Source of the DNA: Siphonodentalium dalli
Lineage: Eukaryota > Mollusca > Scaphopoda > Gadilida > Siphonodentaliidae
Assembly: GCA_032622095.1 (NCBI GenBank)
Contig: CP136063.1
Coordinates: 92,791,980 to 92,855,979, forward strand
DNA length: 64,000 nt
Direction: 5' to 3'
The position numbers and the translations under genes are program-made. Of the stretch, positions 56,190 to 64,000 are shown piece after piece (position 1 is the first letter of the stretch; the number at the start of each line of letters is the position of its first letter). The notes beneath the pieces were generated by a model that was given only the letters and a program-made list of their open reading frames with translations, had not been told where the DNA came from and did not search any database.

Positions 56190-56345
56190 GCTCTAACGTT
56201 GTCTGAATCTACAGCCCCTTCATTATTATATCCGTGTTTGGTCAGTTTGACCATTTTCTTCATGATCATGTTATGTATGTGTGATGTTTTCATTCGATGC
56301 TGGTATTCTATTAATCGTTCGTAACTATTGAGAAAGAGGAACAAC
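56190..56345 (-). pseudogene. Relic of the 58.1-kb ORF
   Basis: The minus-strand translation carries SYERLIEYQHRMKTSHIHNM and MKKMVKLTKHGYNNE, clearly homologous to residues about 123-157 of the intact ORF. The upstream part is replaced by a GTT/AAC microsatellite (56,340-56,370) that encodes Leu runs, and the C-terminus diverges after NNE. It lacks the N-terminal half and is not a working gene. Confidence 0.85.
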
Positions 56346-56389
56346 AACAATAACAACAACAACAACCGCCGCCGTAGCGTGACGAGCAA

Positions 56390-57060
56390 AATGTGATGTT
56401 TACACACTTAAGCTCTGGATAAACAATACATATCGCATCTGCAGCAGTCTACTTCATTGTGAATTAAGTCACTCTGGGTTAGTTGACTACATGCATGCAC
56501 ACACAACACAGCCGAGGGTTATTGTAATTTAATGAAAATGTCACACCTAGGTACGCCATCTTGATTGCTTTCAAAAAATAGTGCAACTTACCTGTTGGTA
56601 ATTACTCATACGAATGAAGAGCGTTTAACTGATACGAAATTACTACACGAAGGAACTGAGTCTTGACATTTATATTTCACATCTTTCTTAAATGTTCCAA
56701 CACATACAGACATAGGCATAGTGTTATACAGTATTCTATGTACCAACGCTATGACATTCCAACGGTGTGGAATGTTAAAGTGACACGAGGTAAGGGACGT
56801 TATGTAATATTGGTGTGTGAATATTAAAGGAGCACAATGCGCTCTAAAGGGACACACGGCACTCATTATGAATGAATGTTAAAGAAACACAATACACACG
56901 CAGTGGATGAAAGTTAAAAAGACACAGAACAATATTTAAACTTAAAATTTTGGGGCTCTTAATGTACCATTTATGTATCGTTTCTCGCTCTACAATCTCC
57001 CATCCCCACTTATAGATATATAACGAAGACGAGAATAACATGTTGATGTTTTCATGTTTA
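56390..57060. repeat. Segmental duplication, copy 1
   Basis: Matches 57,128-58,130 in the same order: GATGTTTACACACTTAAGCT, ACAGCCGAGGGTTATTGTAA, GAAGAGCGTTTAACTGATAC and AGACGAGAATAACATGTTGA. Copy 2 contains extra segments (57,185-57,420 and a 92-bp tandem unit near 57,675-57,860). Confidence 0.92.
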
Positions 57061-58131
57061 AGCTCAGGTATGACTCAAATTGTATCAATGGTACATATAT
57101 GTGCATCTTATCACGTGGCGATCAAAATGTGATGTTTACACACTTAAGCTCTGAATAAACTATACATATCGCATCTGAATGAATTTCTGGAATGTAGGTT
57201 AGCCATGCGTTCACAGACACTGGAATACAATAGTCACTGTCTATAGAGAAGTATGACCTTGTACGTAAATAATAAAGCGCGTTATCGAGTCTATTCATTC
57301 TCAATAATAGATGGTCATTTAGTCAAAACAGTATGGTGTCATTTATCCCCCACATATTGGAGCCACACATTACTTGATGTTCACTTATACAGTTGTATGT
57401 CAATTATCAGTGGAGTGTCAGTGTACTTCATTGTGAATTAAATCACTCTGGGTTATTTGACTATAAACTATAAACCTGTTACACCACAGCCGAGGGTTAT
57501 TGTAATTTAATGAAAATGTCACACCGAGGTACGCCATCTTGATTGCTTTCAAAAATAGTGCAACTTACCTGTTGGTAATTACTCATACGAATGAAGAGCG
57601 TTTAACTGATACGAAATTACTACACGAATAAACTGAGTCTAGACATTTATATTTCACATCTTTCTTAAATGTTCCAACACATACAGACATAGACATAGTT
57701 TTATACAGTCTTATATGTACACATGCTACGACACCATTAAAGGTGGGCGTTACACTCACGATGTGACAACATATACAGACATAGGCATAGTGTTATACAG
57801 TCTTCTATGTACCAACGCTATGACATAATTAAAGGGGGATAATGCACGCACGGTTTGGAATGTTAAAGTGACACGAGGTAAGGGACGTTATGTAATATTG
57901 GTGTGTGAATATTAAAGGAGCACAATGCGCTCTAAAGGGACACAAGACACTCATTATGAATGAATGTTAACAATACACACGCAGTGGGTGAAAGTTAAAA
58001 AGACACAGAACAATATTTAAACTTCAAATTTTAGGGCTCTTAATGTACCATTTATGTATCGTTTCTCGCTCTACAATCCCCCTCCCCACTTATAGATATA
58101 TAACGAAGACGAGAATAACATGTTGATGAAG
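57061..58131. repeat. Segmental duplication, copy 2
   Basis: Same sequence as copy 1 with added internal repeats, including two units around CATACAGACATAGRCATAG with TTATACAGTCTTMTATGTAC. It ends immediately downstream (in gene orientation) of the ORF at 58,143, so it is that gene's 3' flank. Confidence 0.92.
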
Positions 58132-58137
58132 TTTATT
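58132..58137 (-). terminator. AATAAA polyadenylation signal of the 58.1-kb ORF
   Basis: On the minus strand AATAAA starts 5 nt after the TAA stop. Such tight spacing is unusual for host genes and common in compact viral or transposon genes. Confidence 0.6.
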
Positions 58138-58142
58138 GAAAT

Positions 58143-58697
58143 TTAATCATTGTCAGAAGCTTCGACCGTTAGATTTATTTCTAGGAGTTTCTTGAATTTT
58201 CTCATCGCTTCATCCGCAGCCCATTCATTATTATATCCGTGTTTGGTCAGTTTGACCATTTTCTTCATGATAGCGTTATGTATGCGGGATGTTTTCAATC
58301 GATGCTGGTATTCTATCAATCGTCTGTAACTTTTGAGAAAGAGAGAAAACTCTGTGTCGACGCGTTCTAGTTGAGCTTTTCCCTCAGCCTCTTCTCCCGA
58401 CACGTCCTCTTCTTCCATCAGTTGATCAAACTTATCAGACAACGCTTTCACATCATCGATGACGCGTTTCATCATACTTTTGAATGTTTCCATCTCATTG
58501 ACGCATCGCGCAGCTTTCTTACGGCCGAATACCGATCTACTACCGGCGACAGTATCATCCTCTGAATCTGAAGAGGACGAAGCGGTTCTCGATTCTGATG
58601 AAGGTGAACGGGGAATGATATCAGATTCGGACGAATCTAGAACCGTTTCTCGGTCATCTGTATCTTTCCCGAAAAAATCTCCATTCGTTCCTGACAT
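58143..58697 (-). CDS. Unrecognised acidic, helical protein (single exon, 184 aa)
   Basis: ATG at 58,697-58,695 with A at -3; TAA at 58,145-58,143, then AATAAA 5 nt later. Residues 1-56 are Ser/Asp/Glu-rich (SESRTASSSSDSEDD) and probably disordered. A short basic patch follows at about 58-64 (GRKKAARC), a possible nuclear localisation signal. Residues about 67-175 look helical with charged heptad-like spacing (FKSMMKRVIDDVKALSDKFD, YRRLIEYQHRLKTSR, MKKMVKLTKHGYNNE). No signal peptide or membrane segment. I do not recognise the family. A second, broken copy at 56.2 kb with conserved helices and mixed codon use argue that it was once a real gene. The compact 3' end suggests a mobile-element or viral-type origin, as inference only. 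Confidence 0.6.
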   Translation of the reverse strand: MSGTNGDFFGKDTDDRETVLDSSESDIIPRSPSSESRTASSSSDSEDDTVAGSRSVFGRKKAARCVNEMETFKSMMKRVIDDVKALSDKFDQLMEEEDVSGEEAEGKAQLERVDTEFSLFLKSYRRLIEYQHRLKTSRIHNAIMKKMVKLTKHGYNNEWAADEAMRKFKKLLEINLTVEASDND

Positions 58698-58746
58698 AAT
58701 TCCGTGTTTAATCTGTTTGTCTTTGTAGATTGTAGTTCGTCGATAA

Positions 58747-59240
58747 AATATTTCCGCATAAATGGCACCCAGGCATTATCGCGAATTATTGGAATAACAA
58801 TCACTCTTATATTAACGAAAAGATCGAAAAAGTTCTGTTAAAAAAAATGGCGCGCGCGCGTGGCCCCTTCCCCTTTTTTGGAAAAAAATGTACGCATGAT
58901 AACATTATATTCATACATGCTAACGATGACGTTAAGTTCGTTTTGGTGTTCTCCACTCTTGCTCCTGTGCTCAGTTGCTCATTTGCTCTTTGTCCCACTC
59001 CCCCACTTGATCATTTGCTCTTTTTTCTTGCTCATTTACTCTTTTCTCCTCTCCTCGAATGCACTTTTCCTTTTGATACGTACGATCCCCCATACAAAAA
59101 AAATCCGAACCAAAAAAGGGGAAGGGGCCGCGCGCGCGCGCCATTTTTGTTAACAGAACATTTTCGATCTTTTCGTTAATATAAGAGTGATCGTTATTCC
59201 AATAAATCGCGATAATGCCTGGGTGCCATTTATGCGGAAA
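58747..59240. repeat. Foldback beside the ORF
   Basis: The arms 58,747-58,880 and 59,107-59,240 are inverted copies: AAATATTTCCGCATAAATGG, CAGGCATTATCGCGA and a GCGCGCGCG run, then GGCCCCTTCCCCTTTTTTGG. The loop carries a few TTGCTCATTTGCTC units related to the neighbouring minisatellite. The ORFs here read the arms or the loop and are not supported. Confidence 0.9.
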
Positions 59241-59244
59241 TATT

Positions 59245-59640
59245 TTCTTACTCATTTGCTCATTTTCTTGCCCATTTGCTCATTTTTTTGCTCATTTGCT
59301 CATTTTTATTGCTCATTTGCTCATTTTATTGCTCATTTGCTCATTTTCTTGCTCATTTGCTCATTTTTTGCTCATTTGCTCATTTTTATTGCTCATTTGC
59401 TCATTTTCTTGCTCATTTGCTCATTTTTTTGCTCATTTGCTCATTTTTATTGCTCATTTGCTCATTTTCTTGCTCATTTGCTCATTTTTTTGCTCATTTG
59501 CTCATTTTTTTGCTCATTTGCTCATTTTTATTGCTCATTTGCTCATTTTCTTGCTCATTTGCTCATTTTTCTTGCTCATTTGCTCATTGTTTTGCTCATT
59601 TGCTCATTTATTTTGCTCATTTGCTCATTGATTGGTGCAT
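59245..59640. repeat. TTGCTCAT minisatellite, right array (inverse of the left array)
   Basis: About 20 units of TTGCTCATTTGCTCATTTTT, the exact reverse complement of the 55.3-kb array. The 137-163 codon plus-strand ORFs across it are repeat translations. Confidence 0.95.
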
Positions 59641-59654
59641 ACTCAAGAGTCATA

Positions 59655-59960
59655 GACCTAACATCCAATGTACTTTAATGGTGTCATAGCGTGGGTACAT
59701 AGAAGACTGTATAACACTATGCCTATGTCTGTATCTGTTGTCATACCATGAGTGGATTGTCCGCCTTTAATGATGTCATAGCGTGTGTACATGCAAGACA
59801 GTATAACACTATGATTATGTATGTAGCTGTTGTTGTTAAGATGTGAAATATAAATTTCAAGGTTCAATTCATTCGTGTAGTAATTTCGTATATGTTCAAC
59901 GCTCTTCATTCGTGCGCTTGTATTGTTAACATTCATTCATAATGAGTGTCCCTTTAGATC
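59655..59960 (-). repeat. Third, inverted copy of the gene's 3' flank
   Basis: The reverse complement matches 57,591-57,990: GAATGAAGAGCGTT, ACGAAATTACTACACGAAT, ATAGTGTTATACWGTCTT and GGGACACTCATTATGAATGA. Confidence 0.85.
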
Positions 59961-60255
59961 GATAAATAAGTTAAAGGTCATTATATTCCACAGTCAAATC
60001 TATTGGTGATCGAATTTGATAACTATTTTATTGGAACAACTAAGAGTATTATTTACGTGAGATCAATGAGTCCAATTATTATAAATAATACATTGCAGGC
60101 ATCGGTGGATACCCGATTGCCACATTTAGTGATCACGTGATAAACTGATAAAATGTCCAAGTGACGTACTATATGTATGCATTCTGATCCGCTGTTGTTA
60201 TTCATTTCATAACGTAATGCCTCAGGCCAGTCGAAAATTGGTTGCTCGTCATGTT
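59961..60255. other. Unassigned non-coding
   Basis: No gene recognised. Confidence 0.5.
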
Positions 60256-60416
60256 CATTATATTGAAATTTTGGAAGTTTTTGAAATTTTTGAAGTTATT
60301 GAAATTTTTGTCATTTTTGTAATTTTTGAAGTTTTTGAAATTTTTGAAGTTTTTGAAATTTTGGAAATTTTTGAAGTTTTTGAAATTTTGGAAGTTTTGG
60401 GTTTTGAATTTTTTTT
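60256..60416. repeat. GAAATTTTTGAAGTTTTT minisatellite
   Basis: About 17 units of 9 bp (GAAATTTTT or GAAGTTTTT) in pairs, then a T run. The Phe/Lys/Asn-rich ORFs on both strands are repeat translations. Confidence 0.93.
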
Positions 60417-60500
60417 TTTTTTGGGAATATTTTAGTACAAACAATTTTAACCCCAAAAAATCTATTTTTAGATGTGGGTCTAACGAGACACACGTACTAC

Positions 60501-60965
60501 TTACTTTTATCACAAAAAGGAAGAAAAAAAAACAGTGAGAGTGACCAACTCAGCAATACTAACGACGAGGTGGTGAATTCTGTATTTGAACTACAATGTT
60601 TAGCAACAACCACGCTCGCGTGTTTGCAACGTCAAAATTGATTGGTTAATATAGACAATCTGACCAATCGGAAAGCCGTTTTTATTGTGCTTTGTCCTAA
60701 CGAGAGCGCCACTTTACGTTACGTTAAGCGGGTTCTCTGATACTATTTCAGGTGACGTGATATATATATAGAACACCATAATGCATGTCCAAGCGTATAT
60801 ATACAGACTCAGCGTGCGTTACCGCGAAACTGATTAAGTTTTCTAATATTGATTCTACCTTTATAGCTTGTTTTGGTTGAAGAAGGCCATGTGGCCGAAC
60901 ATTTCCAATAAGAGTGTTACGTTGTTATTTGTTGCATGGTATATACCATTATTATTCACTGGCGT
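60501..60965. other. Unassigned non-coding
   Basis: No gene or clear repeat recognised. Confidence 0.5.
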
Positions 60966-62496
60966 CAAATTCACATTTATTAATAATTGAGCTGAAGCGC
61001 AATTCATAATTAATTGCGCTGAAGCGCAATTAATTTTGCATATATGGCTAAACCCCCCAGTTAATTAATGAATAAATCCAATAGAAAAATAATTGCGCTT
61101 CAGCGCAATTATTTTCCCAACTAAAACAGAAGGTACCGGTATGAATATATCCAATAGAAAAATAATTGCGGTTCAGCGCAATTATTTTCCCAACTAAAAC
61201 AGAAGGTACCGGTATGAATAAATCAAATAGAAAAATAATTGCGCTTCAGCGCAATTATTTTCCCAACTAAAACAAAAACAGAACAAAACAGAAGGTACTG
61301 GTATTGCGAGTCGCCCCAACTAATACAGAAGCTAATGCTATTGCAAGTCGCCCTGACTGAAACAGAAGACAATTATATTGTGAGTCTACCCCGACTAATA
61401 CAGAAGGTAATGCTATCGCGAGTCGGCCCAACTAAAACAGAAGATAATGCTATTACGAGTAGCCCCGACTAAAACAGAAGCAAATTCTATTGCGAGTCTT
61501 CGCGATTAATAGAGAATGTAATGCTATCACGAGTAGTACCGACTAAAACAGAAGGAAATATGCTATTGTGAGTTCCCCTGATTAATACAGAAGGCAATGC
61601 TATCGCGAGTCGGCCCGATTCATACAGATTATAATGCTATCACGAGTTGCCCCGACTAAAACAGAAGGTACCGGTGTCGCAAGTTACCCCGACTAATACA
61701 CAATGTAATTAAATGCTATCGAGAGTCACACCAACTAAAACAGAAGGAAATGTTTTGTGAGTCGCCCTGAAGGGAACGCTATTATGTGGTGCCATTAATC
61801 CTTCTGTATGTGACTGAAGACTTCTAAAGAATTTTCTGAGATGTGGTTTTAAACGAATAAAACTGACTCAGTCCATAAGTCATTTGATATTATCCTCTCA
61901 ACCCGTAATGTAAAAGGTAGGGGTGCTCTCATAATTGTTTACTGTCTTTAGTTAACGCATAATACTCATGATAAGAGGCAAGGAAGCAGTCTGAATCGCA
62001 ATTGGTTGGTATCGCATATGAATTTATGATAATGGAATAACCCACCTATTCGGGAAGCAAATTACTTTTGAAATTTTGATTATCAAATAACCTCATAATG
62101 ACATAATTAGATAGCATAGCTATTATCCAAATTTGGGTAGCAAATTGCGATGCGATACCAGTTAATTTTCTCCCTGCACCTATTCAACCCAACTTTAATA
62201 ATAATAATTGCGCTGATTGAATTGCTTGGGTAGTATGTGAAAAATTAATTGCGCTGCAGCGCAATTAATTTTGAATTGCAATTGAATTGCACTGAAGCGC
62301 GCTGAAGCGCAATTGGTGGATATCCCATATGAATTGATGATAATGGAATAACCTATCTATTCAGGGGTGTAAGCTTGTAACAATAATTGCGCTTCAGCGC
62401 AATTGAATTGAGCTTCAGCGCAATTTATATGAATCAAGCTGGATTGCGCTTCAGCGCAATTGAATTGCGCTTCAGCGCAATTATTAATAAATGTGA
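60966..62496. mobile_element. Foldback-like unit built on AATTGCGCTTCAGCGCAATT
   Basis: The ends are inverted: CAAATTCACATTTATTAATA at the left and its complement at the right (62,464-62,496). The 20-bp palindrome or close variants occur about ten times near both ends. Next to the left end, three units of about 70-80 bp (61,070-61,270) combine the palindrome with CCCAACTAAAACAGAAGGTA. The middle is a satellite, then less repetitive DNA with a direct repeat (GCATATGAATTTATGATAAT) at about 62,016 and 62,326. No ORF of note. Confidence 0.7.
61270..61770. repeat. 38-bp satellite
   Basis: About 13 degenerate units of CGACTAAAACAGAAGGTAAT followed by GCTATCGCGAGTCGCCC. Confidence 0.88.
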
Positions 62497-63354
62497 ATTT
62501 GGCCTCCCATAGGCGCCTTCACATTGATGCTATTGTAACTTTCTAATTTTAAGAGTAATCTAGAATAATTTGGTAAGATGTAATCAAAATTGAAAATACT
62601 CAATACTCAATACTTTGTCTTCGAGAATTCTTTATAGGAAATACAATACAATTTTTGTTGTAATCATTACAAATACATTTAATACAAATACAGAATATGA
62701 TACAGATACATATACCCCATCACTGCTTTGCATGCGTAAACTGAGAGGCAATGTCAATGGAGTTATAGAACTCAGTGATCTTATAAATGTGTTGTTCCAA
62801 CTTCAATCGAACGAACCGCATAACGATTGAGTTGGATATGACAGCGATATAACTTTTCCATCGACCCCGTACAGTTATATATAAGATGACGTTTTCGCAC
62901 GTTCAATGTTAGAATGTGATAGCTGGGCGTCATACTATATATAACATATCTACACAAATTGATAGGTTTTCACGCGATTCTGTTAAATTGGGGATCGTCT
63001 GCGTTATGGGTCCGGTGATTGTCTGAGTCTAATTCGATTGATACCGGGTGTAATTGGAAAACGCAATGCAATCTCAAACACAGCTATATATTATAATACG
63101 ATATTGAACGCGGATGTCACGCTGTTCTGTACTTCTGTTAGCATAATCACATAAGTTGGATCTCTGTGGTATTTTGGTATCATTGTGCATGTTATATTGG
63201 ACATAATATAATTCTCTTAATGTCTGATCTTGTTTCCCGACAGACATGTGATAACAACATATTGACATGGCCAATTTCCATCCCGTACGCATGTGTTAAC
63301 CCTTTCTTTGATATATGGATTCTTTCGGCATTCTGTAAAGCCTTTATCAAGTGA
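62497..63354. other. Unassigned non-coding
   Basis: No gene recognised; an ATAC-rich stretch near 62,640-62,720. Confidence 0.5.
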
Positions 63355-63802
63355 TTAAAGGTACTCAATCCGAATTTAACGTTCGCAAATTACTATTTCC
63401 TTAGCTTCGGGGGTAAAAAATATTTGATTCGAGTCGAGGAACCCACCCATCAAAGCTCAGAGTGATCAGATATCGATGTTTGAAATCTATTATTTTAATT
63501 TTAAGTGGCCCAGTACACAGTCGACGAGAATAACTGCTCCGACCAAATTGCTGATAAAGATGGATAAGTCTAAAATCATGTGGCTTTTTTGTGTCAGATA
63601 TTTGACAAACCGGCAAAATTTCGTTGAATAAACTGTGGACAAATAACAAGTTTTTGGGCAATTTTATACTATAGTTGACTGTGGTTAGCATTATTTTTGG
63701 GCAATTAATCGATTCTGATAACTGAAGCGGCATTTCGAAAAATATTGTTGTTGTTGGAATCTGATGACATGGGGACCATCGAATCGGATTGAGTACCTAT
63801 AA
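63355..63802 (+). mobile_element. TTAA-flanked MITE family, copy 3 (most complete)
   Basis: 440-bp body at 63,359-63,798, with ends AGGTACTCAATCCGAATTTA and, inverted, AGGTACTCAATCCGATTCGA. The left flank is TTAA, the right ATAA (one change). A 110-codon minus-strand ORF inside is not conserved in the other copies. Confidence 0.88.
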
Positions 63803-64000
63803 CAATAGATACAAAAAAAAGAAGAGTTTTTATGTCCTGGAAACCTGTGACGGAGGCCGGATAGTGGGTCAACAAGTCCGACCACTGTTCGTGCCGGTTT
63901 TAATTGTGTTTAATTGACTAATTACGGCCTATACTAAGAGTGTATAATGCCACGCTGATCTGGCCGTGCCAATGGGGTGATGGGGATATCTCGCAGGACA
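63803..64000. other. Unassigned non-coding
   Basis: No gene recognised; the window ends here. Confidence 0.5.

Larger units (their letters stand above)
55182..60500. mobile_element. Compound 5.3-kb unit bounded by 84-bp inverted repeats (candidate element)
   Basis: 55,182-55,265 and 60,417-60,500 are inverted copies (AGTAGTACGTGTGTCTCGTT, GGGTTAAAATTGTTTGTACT). Directly inside each lies a minisatellite, ATGAGCAA-type on the left and GAAATTTTTGAAGTTTTT-type on the right. Inside the unit are one intact ORF, a relic of it, three copies of a flanking segment and a foldback. No target duplication was identified, and the two ends could be independent insertions, so its status as one element is a hypothesis. 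Confidence 0.45.

Noticed and set aside
59187-59689. Plus-strand ORFs of 137-163 codons with ICSFFCSFAH-like repeats
   Set aside because: Translation of the inverse minisatellite array in several frames; no evidence of a protein.
60202-60538. Lys/Phe/Asn-rich ORFs on both strands
   Set aside because: Translations of the GAAATTTTT minisatellite.

Overview
The window reads as nuclear DNA of an animal: AT-rich, with no dense gene order and almost entirely transposable elements, foldback sequences and minisatellites. The style of its repeats (Helitron-like repeats with internal tandem units, a Gypsy element, an L1/Tx1-like LINE, long foldbacks) suggests a marine invertebrate, most likely a mollusc or other lophotrochozoan. 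That is an impression; nothing here identifies a species. No conserved host gene was recognised.

Layout. 1-10,380: non-autonomous Helitron copies. One is split by a nearly intact, recent 8,395-bp Gypsy LTR retrotransposon on the minus strand. It has 750-bp LTRs that differ at one base, gag, pol, a -1 frameshift signal and a small extra ORF. 10.4-18.2 kb: a 62-bp minisatellite, MITEs, duplicated segments and unassigned DNA. 18,288-23,945: a full-length but dead L1/Tx1-like LINE with a 14-bp target duplication; a second copy of its target sequence survives at about 24.63 kb. 25.2-28.7 kb: two large foldback elements and a related hairpin. 30.9-50.5 kb: hairpins and several diverged families in inverted pairs, with minisatellites. 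50.6-54.4 kb: a CR1/Jockey-like RT relic, then a TIR element split by a 2.9-kb TIR element that itself carries retroposon fragments.

55.2-60.5 kb is the most unusual stretch. It is a compound unit bounded by 84-bp inverted repeats with minisatellite arrays beside them. It holds one intact, unrecognised single-exon ORF (184 aa, minus) whose AATAAA lies 5 nt past the stop, a relic of the same gene, and three copies of its downstream flank. 61.0-62.5 kb is a foldback-like unit built from a GCGC-containing palindrome and a 38-bp satellite. Three copies of a TTAA-flanked MITE lie at 35.9, 54.5 and 63.4 kb.

The Gypsy genes would make one retrotransposition system: Gag as the particle, and a frameshifted Gag-Pol supplying protease, RT, RNase H and integrase. 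The LINE ORFs are broken, and the small elements could only move with enzymes supplied from elsewhere. All coordinates and alignments were read by eye, so boundaries of diverged repeats are approximate.
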